From Dyadobacter sp. CY312 (lineage in GTDB: Bacteria > Bacteroidota > Bacteroidia > Cytophagales > Spirosomataceae): a DNA stretch of 41,103 nt. The notes beneath the pieces were generated by a model, which did not search any database, was not told the DNA's origin, and saw only the letters and a list, made by a program, of their open reading frames with translations. Positions 1-9,064 of this stretch are shown here, in pieces (within the stretch, counting starts at the first letter, position 1; the number at the start of each line of letters is the position of its first letter). The position numbers were made by a program, and so were the translations under genes. The stretch lies in assembly GCF_021390535.1 (NCBI RefSeq), contig NZ_JAJUXG010000032.1:1-41103 (forward strand), written 5' to 3'.

Positions 1-1239
1 GCCGCTGTATATTACAACGAAAACAAAATCTCCCAGGGTACCGCAGCATGCATACTGGCATACAACTACCCTGCCGATGCAGATGATCTGACCGCCACAC
101 AAAGATTAAACATGCTTTTGAAAATCAGTGCGATGAACCAGAATGTGAAAAGAAACAGTATTCACATCTCACTGAATTTTCATCCCTCCGAAGCGCTTTC
201 AAAAACCAGGCTCAACCAGATAGCACAGCAATACATGAAGCAGATCGGATTTGGAGCGCAACCCTTTCTGGTATACCAGCATCACGACGCTGCCCATCCG
301 CATGTGCACATTGTATCAACCATTGTAAGACGCAACGGCCAGCGGATCGATATACTCAATATCGGACGCAACCAGTCCGAGAAAGCAAGAAAGCAAATTG
401 AGCTTGACTACGGTCTGCTGGCTGCGCAGGGCAAAAGCCAGCAGCAGCAGCTGAGCGCACAAAGGATTCAGTACGGAAAACAGCAGACCGTAGCAGCCAT
501 TTCGGCCGTTCTGAACGCAGTACTGCCTGTCTACAGATACGGCTCACTTTCCGAGCTGAATGCAGTGCTGGGCCAGTATAATGTAAGTGCTCAGAGAGGA
601 ACACAGACCTCTGAGACATTCAGGCGAAGGGGGCTGGTCTACCGGATTCTGGATTCAGAGGGTAAGATGACAGGTGCGCCGGTAAAGGCCAGCAGCATAC
701 CCGGCAGGCCAACGCTGAGCTACCTTGAAAAGCGGTTTGAAATCAATCAGCTCACCAGGCAGGTCCATGGGCCAAGGCTTCGCAGCATGATTGATCTGAA
801 GCTGCTGCGCGTGCCGGACGGGTCGTTGCGCACGCTGACCGAATCGCTGGATAAGGAGGGAATCAAAACAGTAGTGCGTCAAAACAAACAGGGGCTGATA
901 GCTGATATGATATACGTTGATTTTAAAACAAAATCCGTATTCACATCATCTGATCTCGGAAGAGCCTACACGCCATCGGCAATCCTGGACCGCTGCGCCG
1001 GCCGCGACTATGACCGGCGGCAGATACCAGTGCAGGTGCCCCGCTCAGACCAGGGCACGCCGGAATATAACAGACCCGGACCGCAGCATCCGGGCAATAT
1101 ACATTCCGGTTCCGATCAGGGCGGCAGCGAGCATAACCTGGATCTTCTTTTTGAGCCGCTCACAGCAGATCATTACCTGCCCTGGCAGCTAAGAAAAACA
1201 AGGAAAAGAAAACACAAAAGACTCAACCAACAACTCTAA
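1..1239 (+). CDS. mobB: MobB-type relaxase, 5' end outside window
   Basis: Relaxase that would nick and bind the transfer origin of a mobilizable or conjugative element. The reading frame is open from base 1, well upstream of the first internal ATG at 112, and this upstream part already reads as conserved relaxase sequence (YYNENKISQGTA, then ILAYNYP), so the true start lies to the left. The histidine motif HPHVHIVST (bases about 295-321) is the metal-binding three-His signature of the relaxase/mobilization nuclease family. The C-terminal third is low in recognisable motifs and basic at the very end. It ends 12 bases before the coupling protein gene, an arrangement typical of Bacteroidota mob modules, so the two are probably one operon. 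The symbol follows the CTn naming convention and is an inference. Confidence 0.9.
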   Translation, partial: AAVYYNENKISQGTAACILAYNYPADADDLTATQRLNMLLKISAMNQNVKRNSIHISLNFHPSEALSKTRLNQIAQQYMKQIGFGAQPFLVYQHHDAAHPHVHIVSTIVRRNGQRIDILNIGRNQSEKARKQIELDYGLLAAQGKSQQQQLSAQRIQYGKQQTVAAISAVLNAVLPVYRYGSLSELNAVLGQYNVSAQRGTQTSETFRRRGLVYRILDSEGKMTGAPVKASSIPGRPTLSYLEKRFEINQLTRQVHGPRLRSMIDLKLLRVPDGSLRTLTESLDKEGIKTVVRQNKQGLIADMIYVDFKTKSVFTSSDLGRAYTPSAILDRCAGRDYDRRQIPVQVPRSDQGTPEYNRPGPQHPGNIHSGSDQGGSEHNLDLLFEPLTADHYLPWQLRKTRKRKHKRLNQQL

Positions 1240-1251
1240 TAAAAGATCAAA

Positions 1252-3240
1252 ATGGCATCGAATACCGGAGAAAACGACCATGCGCTTCACAGGATTCTGG
1301 ATATGACCAGACTGATCAGTCTGGCTCTTTTAGGTCTGCACTTCTACTATTATTGCTACACGGCATTTGCCGGATGGGACCTTGTCTCACCTTTCACAGA
1401 CCGCATCATTGAGAACATCGCTAAAACCGGTCTTTTCAGCTCGTTTGTTAAAACCAAACTGTTTGCGCTGGGTTTACTGGCCATATCACTGCTGGGGGCC
1501 AAAGGCAGGAAAGAGGAAAAGCTCAGCACCGGAGTGCTGCTGCTTTATATCGCAGCAGGAGTCTGCATATACTTTCTGAGTCAGTCCATTCTGGCTGTCG
1601 ATGCCGGCGCCAGATCAGTGAGCTGTATTTACTTTTTTGTCTGCACGGCCGGATACCTGCTGATTCTTTCAGCCGGCACGATGCTCTCAAGGGTAATCCG
1701 GCTGAAACTAACCGGACAGGATATTTTCAACAGGTACAATGAAAGTTTTCCGCAAAGCGAAAAACTGATCGAAAACCAGTATTCGATCAACCTTCCGGCC
1801 CGCTACTACCTGAAAGGAAGACTGCGCCGGAGCTGGATCAATTTTATCAACCCTTTCCGGGGTATCCTGGTGCTGGGATCACCCGGGTCAGGCAAGACCT
1901 ACTTTGTGATCCGTCACATCATAGCCCAGCACATCCAAAAGGGCTTCAGTATGTTCGTCTATGACTTTAAATTCGATGATCTGACCAAAATCACCTACAA
2001 CACCTGGCTGCAAAACAAACATGTCTACAAGGTGATGCCACGGTTTTATGTGATCAACTTTGACGACCTTTCACGCTCTCACAGGTGCAATCCGATAGAA
2101 CCCTCCGGCTTGTTGGACATTACAGATGCCGCTGAATCCGCAAGGACGATCCTGATGGGACTCAACAAAGAATGGATCAAACGCCAGGGTGATTTTTTTG
2201 TCGAGTCGCCTATCAACTTCCTGACAGCAATCATCTGGTTTCTGAGAAAATACCACAATGGCGCCTTCTGCACGCTTCCCCATGTCATCGAGCTTATGCA
2301 GGTTCAGCAGGATAAACTCTTTACCATCCTCCGCACTGAGCCCGAGATACAGACCCTGATCAGCCCGTTTGTTTCCGCTTTTATAAACGATGCGACCCAG
2401 CAGCTGGAAGGCCAGATTGCCACTGCACAGATCTCGATGGCAAGACTCTCATCAGCTTCACTGTACTATGTTCTGTCCGGAAATGACTTTAGCCTTGATA
2501 TCAATGATCCCAAAGAGCCCAAAATCGTTTGCATGGGAAACAATCCTGAGAAAATACTAACCTATGGTGCAGTGCTTTCTCTGTACGTGACAAGACTGAT
2601 CAAACTGGTAAACAAAAAGGGAAAGCTGAAAAGCAGTCTGATTTTCGACGAATTTCCGACCATCTACCTCAACCACGTCGACAGTCTGATGGCCACAGCG
2701 CGCAGCAACAGGGTGTCGACTACCCTGGGCCTGCAGGATCTGAGCCAACTCAGAAAGGAGTACGGAAGAGAGCAGGCCGATGTGATTATGAACATTACCG
2801 GTAATATTATCAGCGGACAGGTCTCGGGGGATACAGCCAAGCAGCTCTCCGAACGTGTGGGCAGAATCATGCAGGACCGCACCAGCTTTTCGATTAACAG
2901 GACAGATACCTCTGTAAGCCGCTCAAAGCAGTTGGATACGGCCATACCTCCATCCAGAATCAACGCGCTCAGCTCAGGAGAATTTGTTGGTCTGATGTCG
3001 GATAACCCGGATCAGAAAATCGAACTGAAAGCATTTCAGTGCGAGATCATCAATGACCACCAGCAGATCAGAAAACAGCAAACCGCCTACAGGGATGTCC
3101 CCCTGATAAGAAACCTGGTTGACGGAATCGTTCAAAGAAACTTTGATCAGATCAGACAGGACATTGCGGACCTGATCGATTCGGAAATAGCCCGTATGCT
3201 CAATGATCCTGAGCTGCAATATCTGGTGCTGGTCAAATAG
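1252..3240 (+). CDS. mobC: MobC/TraG-like type IV coupling ATPase
   Basis: Coupling protein that would deliver the relaxase-DNA complex to a type IV secretion channel at the inner membrane. The 662-aa product has several hydrophobic N-terminal segments (around residues 18-40, 65-85, 92-112 and 122-145), then a VirD4/TraG ATPase core. Walker A is GSPGSGKT near residue 209 and a Walker B-like stretch, SLIFDEFP, lies near residue 463. The motif TARSNRVSTTLGLQDLSQL after Walker B is characteristic of TraG/TraD-type proteins. Length is normal for Bacteroidota MobC. The start ATG follows the relaxase stop by 12 bases, with an A-rich leader and no strong Shine-Dalgarno, as usual in this phylum. No other conjugation genes follow, so this is the right edge of the mobilization block. 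Confidence 0.9.
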   Translation: MASNTGENDHALHRILDMTRLISLALLGLHFYYYCYTAFAGWDLVSPFTDRIIENIAKTGLFSSFVKTKLFALGLLAISLLGAKGRKEEKLSTGVLLLYIAAGVCIYFLSQSILAVDAGARSVSCIYFFVCTAGYLLILSAGTMLSRVIRLKLTGQDIFNRYNESFPQSEKLIENQYSINLPARYYLKGRLRRSWINFINPFRGILVLGSPGSGKTYFVIRHIIAQHIQKGFSMFVYDFKFDDLTKITYNTWLQNKHVYKVMPRFYVINFDDLSRSHRCNPIEPSGLLDITDAAESARTILMGLNKEWIKRQGDFFVESPINFLTAIIWFLRKYHNGAFCTLPHVIELMQVQQDKLFTILRTEPEIQTLISPFVSAFINDATQQLEGQIATAQISMARLSSASLYYVLSGNDFSLDINDPKEPKIVCMGNNPEKILTYGAVLSLYVTRLIKLVNKKGKLKSSLIFDEFPTIYLNHVDSLMATARSNRVSTTLGLQDLSQLRKEYGREQADVIMNITGNIISGQVSGDTAKQLSERVGRIMQDRTSFSINRTDTSVSRSKQLDTAIPPSRINALSSGEFVGLMSDNPDQKIELKAFQCEIINDHQQIRKQQTAYRDVPLIRNLVDGIVQRNFDQIRQDIADLIDSEIARMLNDPELQYLVLVK

Positions 3241-3611
3241 GCCCTATTACTGACAGACAGAAGCCCGTATTTACGCAACCTGTCGACGCGTACGCTGATC
3301 GGAATCAGACAAAGGAACCAAGCCAGTAGGCTTCACGATCAGCTCTGGAAGTTCAAATAACTTCTGAACCCCAGAGCGTAGAATTCCGGGCTTTCCAGCC
3401 TAAGCTGACGTCTACAAGCTACGACCAATATGATTGTAGTGACCAATAAATCAATATTTTTTTCAGGTATATCCAAACGAAAGGGTGATTTGAATACACT
3501 CACGTTCAGTTTCACAAAGTGTATTGTGCAGGTTTCTATCTGTAATGCTTCACTTCTCAAATCGCAAATATACCCTTAGCTGGGTTTGCATCTTCGATTT
3601 AGTGATATTGA
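3241..3611. other. Intergenic region after mobC, no supported gene
   Basis: I see no convincing gene here. A 73-codon minus-strand frame (3339-3560) lacks recognisable features. One imperfect stem-loop is visible at 3342-3377, where GCTCTGG pairs with CCAGAGC and GTTCA with TGAAC, separated by a small internal bulge. It has no T-run, so it is not a good terminator. It may be left over from the right end of the mobilization element, but no integration site can be identified. Confidence 0.4.
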
Positions 3612-3663
3612 AAATGTCAGAAAAGCCTTAACCCTTCAAGTAGTTATAACTTTTCTGACATTT
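3612..3663. terminator. 14-bp perfect inverted repeat between convergent genes
   Basis: The arm AAATGTCAGAAAAG (3612-3625) is repeated in perfect inversion at 3650-3663 with a 24-base spacer. It sits between mobC (+) and the protease lipoprotein (-), which are convergent, and is followed on both strands by T-rich sequence. A bidirectional terminator is the simplest reading. The long loop is unusual for that, so a protein-binding or recombination site tied to the mobile element remains possible. Confidence 0.45.
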
Positions 3664-3698
3664 GACTATTTTATTCTATTCCCTGATTTAAATGGAAG

Positions 3699-4823
3699 CT
3701 AATTGAAGAAAGAGTATGAGCTTGGTCCCGCTACAGGAATTCCAGAGTATATTCCGCCCGGGACACATTGTGGCGTAAATGTCATATCTACACTGCTGCC
3801 TACAGGAGCGTTAAATATAACTCCAGTTTCATCACATCTGCTTTGTCCTGAACCGGAAGATATAAGATTCCCCCCGGAATCCCGAATTTGCCATGTAATG
3901 TTTGCGACAGGAACAGCACAGTTCCAATTAATAGATACACCCGTCGAGCCACGCATTGTATGATACATACCATTAACTGAATTGTTACATGGAATCGATC
4001 CGTACATATAGTTTAGTGCGGTTATGTCATTTGCGTTAAAGGGCCTGTTTGTTCCCGCACCTATACATGCGAGCATCCAGCTGGCAGCGTCTCCTCCTGT
4101 AGGTGTGCCAGGAATATGAACCGCTCCATGAGCTGGTTCAGGAGCGGCCGCTGGTCCGCCACAGCTGAAGCTATGGTCCAGATAATCGGTGTGATGCAAG
4201 CCAATAGCGTGTCCGATTTCGTGTGCAATTACAGTTGCGGCGAAATTCACGTCCGGGGTGGGACCCATTCCTCCAACAGCAGCGTTATTGATTGAGATAT
4301 TACTCGCAGGTATTCCTCCCGATGGAATTGGGGATTGCCCCCAAATATTCGCACCTAGATTGACAGGATTAAGGCTTATATTATTGGCTCCGGAAACAGC
4401 AGCTACTCTTTGAAATGTAAGTTTGAGCCCTAAAGCATTGTATCGCGCAATGGCAATGTCAGTCGCTGTAATGTATACACCAGGTAAATTACAGATTATT
4501 TTAATTGCCCTTGGAGTGGTTACGTAATTGCCGAGCCTGTATTGCTCAGACTCAGCGATACGTATGGAGTTAGAAGCCAATGTGTCACCGAGGCGATTGA
4601 AGTCTTTCGCTGTTAAAAATATATCTCCCTCAACGACGTAGCCGTTTTGCCATTTTTTAACGTCATCAGTTCGAAATCCTAATTGTTTGATTCCTCGTAA
4701 TACATCATCTGGAACAACCTCATTTGGGATTGAAATCAACTTTTCATTTTGGCTTCTTTCACAAGACAGAAGTGTCATTCCAAAAACAAAAAAACAACCG
4801 AGTAATAATTGCAATTTTTTCAT
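3699..4823 (-). CDS. HEIGH-type zinc metalloprotease lipoprotein (M57-like)
   Basis: Predicted surface or periplasmic lipoprotein protease. The 374-aa product starts with a lysine-rich lipoprotein signal peptide and a lipobox ending LLSC (Cys21). The zinc site is HEIGHAIGLHH: His201, Glu202, His205, with His211 as the third ligand. It belongs to the dual-action HEIGH (M57) family, whose members also share the downstream HIPGTP and DAASWM segments seen at about 236-250. A C-terminal region from about residue 280 looks like an Ig-like domain rich in Gly, Ser and Cys. Family assignment rests on motifs; the substrate is unknown. The gene lies just downstream of the T9SS subtilase on the same strand (51-base gap), so the two proteases could be co-expressed. 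Confidence 0.85.
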   Translation of the reverse strand: MKKLQLLLGCFFVFGMTLLSCERSQNEKLISIPNEVVPDDVLRGIKQLGFRTDDVKKWQNGYVVEGDIFLTAKDFNRLGDTLASNSIRIAESEQYRLGNYVTTPRAIKIICNLPGVYITATDIAIARYNALGLKLTFQRVAAVSGANNISLNPVNLGANIWGQSPIPSGGIPASNISINNAAVGGMGPTPDVNFAATVIAHEIGHAIGLHHTDYLDHSFSCGGPAAAPEPAHGAVHIPGTPTGGDAASWMLACIGAGTNRPFNANDITALNYMYGSIPCNNSVNGMYHTMRGSTGVSINWNCAVPVANITWQIRDSGGNLISSGSGQSRCDETGVIFNAPVGSSVDMTFTPQCVPGGIYSGIPVAGPSSYSFFN

Positions 4824-4874
4824 TTTGATTAAAGATTAGTTGAGAAAAATATAAGATTATCAGGAAATACCTAT

Positions 4875-7751
4875 CTATATGACTATTATCTTCTGCCTGT
4901 ATTTATTGCCATGTGAGTTGGCAATCTCAATAATATAGTTTCCGGGAAGAAGCATGTTCAAGCGAACGCTTCCGAATAGACTGTTTAATTGCTGATCTCC
5001 AAGTACTGTTCTTCCCAGGGAATCGTAAATTTTCAGGTTATAATTATCGTATTCTCTGAATAGAATATAAAGTATCTGATCATTTTTAACAGGATTTGGA
5101 TAGATGATAAAGCTTGTGTTCACTATAAAATACAGAGAAACAACTTCACTTACTACCTCTATATTTCCATTTAATCTGAGCCTAATTCTATAAAAATTCA
5201 CTCCTTCACTAGGATTTTCGTCTATAAAATTATAGGTAAAATCTACACCAATCGCCTGCTGTGAGAGTGTAACCCAACCAGACTTGCTTAATTTTTCATA
5301 AAATAAGAGTTTTAAATTATAGGTAGTACCAAAGGAAACTAAAAGTTTTGCCGCAGTTTGGCCATAATGGTCAACTAAAAAAGACTTGAAATAACAGCCT
5401 GTTCCTTGATCATTAATATCAAAAGTGAGCCCTTTATTGCCTACTAATTGATTATCAAGAATAGTTGACACTGCCAGGTACGGTGTTGATAAAGAGCCTT
5501 GAGGAATGCTGACAATAGTATCTGTGACCGCAGCTATCTGTTTTAAATAATTTCGATCCAAATTAAATACCTCATACCGAATTGCATTGAGACCCGGTTT
5601 CCAGTGAAGTAGAACTGAATCTGGGCAATTGTAACCCACTGACGGAATAATGGGAGATGAAATACTAAACTTCTTGGTATTAAAAGACACAGTATCAATT
5701 ATCATTCTAGCTTGAAATGTACCAATACTATTTAAAGTATTCCAGTGATAGATGTTTTTAGACAAATCGACCCCTGAATTAATAACCTCCCATGTTTGAC
5801 CGTTGTCCTGGGAGTATTCCAGTCGTCCCTTCTTGCTTTTAAATGTAGTTTTCCATCGGAAATTGACTCCCGATCCAATTTCAATTTGGTCACGATCTAC
5901 CGGATATGTCCACTTGAACTTATTTAAGGTATCCCACTTGTAAGCAACAAAGAATTTCTGACTGCTTGTTTGCAAATGATAAGCTTTGACGTTAATGTAG
6001 TAATCTCCCGAGATCGGTGATGGTACTGTGATTTGTTCAACTACATTTATACTGTCACGACCAGTCTTGGCAATGAGCCGCAAGGAATCACTATCGGGAA
6101 AATGATTTAGAACCCATGGATACAATTCTTTTGTCGAAATATTGTCTTTCAAGCTTAAGTCTAAGTCGTTAATTATACTTCTGTATGAATTAGGAGCTGC
6201 TGGTGGATCGATCCAGACTAACGAAATCTTCAATTCACAAGCATTTTTTGGAATTTTTAGCTGAAATGTTTTCGTTGGACTTGTTTGCGATACTGAATCT
6301 ATAATATACCTTTTAGTGTGAATATTCTCAATTGAAGCATATGCATTTACACTTCCATAGCCAGACAGAAAATCAATTCCGTCGGATTCAACATCATCAG
6401 CGCCATTAATAAGTATTGCTTTCAATAACCCATTTTCAAGAGGGCTTCCTGAATTCGACTTCTTATAAGCATCCTGAAGTAACAAAGCAATTCCAGAAAC
6501 CGTAGCAGCAGACTCCGAAGTGCCGTTGTCGCTAAAAGCCACAAGTTCTGGTTTGACGCGTCCGTCGTTTGTGGGCCCTCTTGAGCTAATTGGCCGAACT
6601 TTGCCTTCACTATTCACTGTTCCTATTGTTAATACATTTTTCGCGGCCTTAAAACTGCCTGAAAGGTTTGCAAAATTTGGTATCATTTTATAAATACCCT
6701 CATTGGAACTGATTTCGCCACTGTTTCCCGCAGAAAAAATGTGAATCAATGACGGGTTATTTGCGGTACTATAATCATATGCTTTCGAATCATTTCCGTA
6801 AAAGGTTTCAATCCCAACACCGTATGAATGATTTTGGACAGTGATATGGTGTTGCAGATAGAAGTCGTTGGTGTTTGGTAGCAATACATTAGCACTGGAG
6901 GAACTTAAATTTGCTTTCCATGCCACCCCTTTTGCAGAATAATGAGAATTGCCTCCGCCTCCAATAATTCTAGCCATTTGTGTAGCATGGGTAGATGCTT
7001 GACTACTTATTTCCGGTGTTGACCGGATCCTTCCCTTAAAGTCAATATTTGTTGTGTCAAATAAATTCTCTTTTATGGATGCGGTTATTCCAGATCCATT
7101 AATTTCAGGAAACTCGCTATGTACCAGATTGATTTCATTAACCGGTGTTTTGAAGTTGAGTGACTGACTTTCCCTTTCTTCTATGAGTTGCCGATCTCCA
7201 CTTTCAATATAAATAACATTTTCATCATTTATCAATACGGTTTTTATGAAGTCGTACTCACATTCTAATATAAATGTATTGATATCCGCAAACGACTGCT
7301 TGAGTGTATATTTTAAGGGGTTAACAGAGAGCAGTTCTTCGAAGGAATCGTTGTTATTGACGGTGATATGAAAGATTTTTTTACTATTCAATTCCAAATC
7401 ATTTTTGTTAATGAGCGAAGGTGACAGCTTAAAGCTATTGTTAGCCATTCGTATAAACACAAAATTGCTGAGGTTGTTTTTTACCCATAGAGGCGAGGTT
7501 CTTATGATATACAAATCACTTTCTAGCTGACGAACAACATTTAGACTTTCTCTGAAAAACCTGGTGCTTTCAGAAGATATTTTTGCCAGGTAAAAGGTAG
7601 AAGTATCGTTGCGTATATGTGTAGTAGTGCTGTCGGCAAGCAGATTGTAAAAATAAAAATCTGAATGATTCATTTCCAATGGGATCCGTTGGGAGTAAGT
7701 GTTAAAACTGAAAAATAAAAATATCCAGGCTGCTAGGCGTCCATAGTGCAT
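4875..7751 (-). CDS. T9SS-secreted S8 subtilase-like protein with altered active site
   Basis: Large secreted serine-protease-like protein of 958 aa. After a signal peptide (residues 1-20) comes a divergent prodomain-like region to about 215, a subtilase domain (about 215-460), beta-sandwich regions, and a C-terminal T9SS type A sorting domain (about 880-958, including YPNPVKND). The catalytic His is His255 in THATQMA, the oxyanion Asn is Asn343 in FSAGNSG, and the nucleophile is Ser412 in NGTSESAATVSG. At the position of the catalytic Asp the segment GITASIKEN aligns a Glu (Glu228) or Lys, not Asp. The usual Pro after the nucleophile motif is also missing. It may be an inactive or modified subtilase, or Asp232 nearby could substitute. 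The region is AT-richer than the SusCD block. Confidence 0.85.
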   Translation of the reverse strand: MHYGRLAAWIFLFFSFNTYSQRIPLEMNHSDFYFYNLLADSTTTHIRNDTSTFYLAKISSESTRFFRESLNVVRQLESDLYIIRTSPLWVKNNLSNFVFIRMANNSFKLSPSLINKNDLELNSKKIFHITVNNNDSFEELLSVNPLKYTLKQSFADINTFILECEYDFIKTVLINDENVIYIESGDRQLIEERESQSLNFKTPVNEINLVHSEFPEINGSGITASIKENLFDTTNIDFKGRIRSTPEISSQASTHATQMARIIGGGGNSHYSAKGVAWKANLSSSSANVLLPNTNDFYLQHHITVQNHSYGVGIETFYGNDSKAYDYSTANNPSLIHIFSAGNSGEISSNEGIYKMIPNFANLSGSFKAAKNVLTIGTVNSEGKVRPISSRGPTNDGRVKPELVAFSDNGTSESAATVSGIALLLQDAYKKSNSGSPLENGLLKAILINGADDVESDGIDFLSGYGSVNAYASIENIHTKRYIIDSVSQTSPTKTFQLKIPKNACELKISLVWIDPPAAPNSYRSIINDLDLSLKDNISTKELYPWVLNHFPDSDSLRLIAKTGRDSINVVEQITVPSPISGDYYINVKAYHLQTSSQKFFVAYKWDTLNKFKWTYPVDRDQIEIGSGVNFRWKTTFKSKKGRLEYSQDNGQTWEVINSGVDLSKNIYHWNTLNSIGTFQARMIIDTVSFNTKKFSISSPIIPSVGYNCPDSVLLHWKPGLNAIRYEVFNLDRNYLKQIAAVTDTIVSIPQGSLSTPYLAVSTILDNQLVGNKGLTFDINDQGTGCYFKSFLVDHYGQTAAKLLVSFGTTYNLKLLFYEKLSKSGWVTLSQQAIGVDFTYNFIDENPSEGVNFYRIRLRLNGNIEVVSEVVSLYFIVNTSFIIYPNPVKNDQILYILFREYDNYNLKIYDSLGRTVLGDQQLNSLFGSVRLNMLLPGNYIIEIANSHGNKYRQKIIVI

Positions 7752-7886
7752 ATTTTAACAAAGGTATATTCCGTAGAAGTAGTTGCCTCGTTCTGTCAAG
7801 TTTTTTTTATAAATATATAAAGAATATAATTAAGTAAACAAATATTATTCTATCAAACTATTTATCGGATGATGGAATAAAATACT
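7752..7886 (-). promoter_or_regulatory. AT-rich upstream region of the subtilase gene
   Basis: Very AT-rich leader, with a T-run at about 7801-7807 followed by mostly A/T to 7860. It probably carries the minus-strand promoter of the subtilase gene. I could not pick a convincing Bacteroidota -7 box (TAnnTTTG) with a matched -33 element. Confidence 0.3.
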
Positions 7887-7887
7887 G

Positions 7888-8158
7888 GTTGATTATTTCA
7901 ACGGAAACGGTAACCCGGATTTTGTTTTGGGCAAATATGGGTCTGAACACGCAATGCAGGGCACATGATGAAGGGCCAGCGGAAATGGTGTACAAAGATT
8001 TTGACGACATCTGGGCTATTGATTCGATCAAGAGCTTTTTACATGACCAAAGAAAGGCATGCGTGTGCTCAGTCAACCAAGGAATATTGTTGTCAAGCTA
8101 CGAGAATTCTCCAATTGTTAAAGCATCGGATAAAAAAATTAAAGAGCTTCATAAATAA
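7888..8158 (+). pseudogene. Decayed FG-GAP/VCBS repeat protein fragment
   Basis: Two adjacent reading frames together resemble one unit of the FG-GAP/VCBS beta-propeller proteins common in Bacteroidota. One frame gives DYFNGNGNPDFVLGKYG (about 7891-7941). After a one-base shift the next frame gives GLNTQCRAHDEG followed by YKDFDD and AIDSIKSF. In intact relatives these pieces are continuous (an acidic repeat, then NYGLNTQ-like sequence, then a DFDDNGSIDPI-like sequence). Beyond that the similarity fades through further frame changes. No start, signal peptide or remaining propeller is present. This is an orphan internal fragment. Assignment is from remembered family sequence, not a search. Confidence 0.5.
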
Positions 8159-8415
8159 CAAGCCTTATCCTTGGGACGACACTTTTTATCTCAACAGCTT
8201 CTTTAAGTCCATCAGTTTTTTCCAGAGCTGGCTATAGATATTATCAATCCTATCTGATTTTTATACTGTTAATTACAGCTAATAATAGAATTAAGTAAAA
8301 TGTTTATCACATCTTGAGGATGGCAAAATTCAAATTAGGGCAAATACAACAATAGTGGTTGCTGTCACCCTTATTTGTAATCTATATTCAAAACCTGTGA
8401 AGCATTGTCTTAATT
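8159..8415. other. Intergenic, nothing recognised
   Basis: AT-rich stretch continuing the FG-GAP fragment region. A 90-codon plus-strand frame runs into it from the left, but its sequence looks like out-of-frame continuation of the decayed fragment. I see no RNA gene, repeat or promoter that I can support. Confidence 0.3.
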
Positions 8416-8562
8416 TTAATTAGCTCGTTTTTCAAGATAAATCACCCGCAGTACATCCGAGAAAGAACTCTTTACGAAGTATAGATAGTCATCATCCCAA
8501 AAATTACCAACGGAAGTTATTGCTGCCGGGTAAATCAAATCTGCCATTGGAAATACTTCCAT
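8416..8562 (-). CDS. Possible small ORF in frame behind the small lipoprotein
   Basis: A 48-codon minus-strand frame from an ATG at 8562 (with an internal ATG at 8547) to a stop at 8416-8418. It lies in the same frame as the small lipoprotein gene to its right, separated only by that gene's TGA (8569-8571) and two sense codons. The sequence SVGNFWDDDYLYFVKSSF looks like genuine beta-rich protein. It may be the C-terminal tail of an older longer protein cut by a nonsense mutation, a tail from a different gene, or a chance frame. No family recognised. Confidence 0.3.
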   Translation of the reverse strand: MEVFPMADLIYPAAITSVGNFWDDDYLYFVKSSFSDVLRVIYLEKRAN

Positions 8563-8568
8563 GCATGA

Positions 8569-8928
8569 TCAGCCCGATGGTATAAATGTATGGAAGGTGC
8601 AGGTCACAGTTGGCCCTACCGGACCCGATGCAAGGCTTGGTAACCAGTTAGAGCCTGAGTAATTCATACAAGTCCACCAGTCACTCCAACTTATTGTGGC
8701 GGATATACCCAAGAAAACTGTATTACTGCCTGGTGGATCAAAATACTCACCCGGAAAACTGCTTGTGGAAAAGTTCCAAGAATATCCAGGCCCCACTCGA
8801 GCATCTGATTCTCCGGATTTGTTTTTAGACAACGAATCCACGTTTACGACATCCACATTTCGCTCCTTAGAACAGAGCAGAACAGCACCTGCAAAGAAAA
8901 GCGATAAACAAACGTTAAATTTTTTCAT
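8569..8928 (-). CDS. Small secreted lipoprotein, unknown function
   Basis: 119-aa product with a typical short lipoprotein signal (MKKFNVCLSLFFAGAVLLC) and lipobox LLCS, so it is predicted to be lipidated at Cys19. The mature part is short, rich in Ser, Gly, Pro and Trp, and has no charged catalytic motif. The Trp/aromatic-rich segment WSDWWTCMNYSGSNW may be structural. I do not recognise the family. It sits among other small lipoproteins and secreted proteases. Its TGA stop is followed in the same frame by another open stretch (8416-8562), so the gene may once have been longer. The start is chosen because it gives a complete signal peptide. Confidence 0.6.
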   Translation of the reverse strand: MKKFNVCLSLFFAGAVLLCSKERNVDVVNVDSLSKNKSGESDARVGPGYSWNFSTSSFPGEYFDPPGSNTVFLGISATISWSDWWTCMNYSGSNWLPSLASGPVGPTVTCTFHTFIPSG

Positions 8929-9064
8929 GGTTTATTCGTTTGAAGTGAAAAAATAGACAACGTAATACTAATTGTACAAAACATCGCTAAGTTATAGAAT
9001 TTATTCAAATTATTAAAATTTGCAGATTAGATATTGATGTAAATAAAGTTTGACTAAGTGAACA

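Noticed and set aside
3339..3560. 73-codon minus-strand gene
   Set aside because: No signal, domain or convincing start context; located in a gene-poor gap after mobC.
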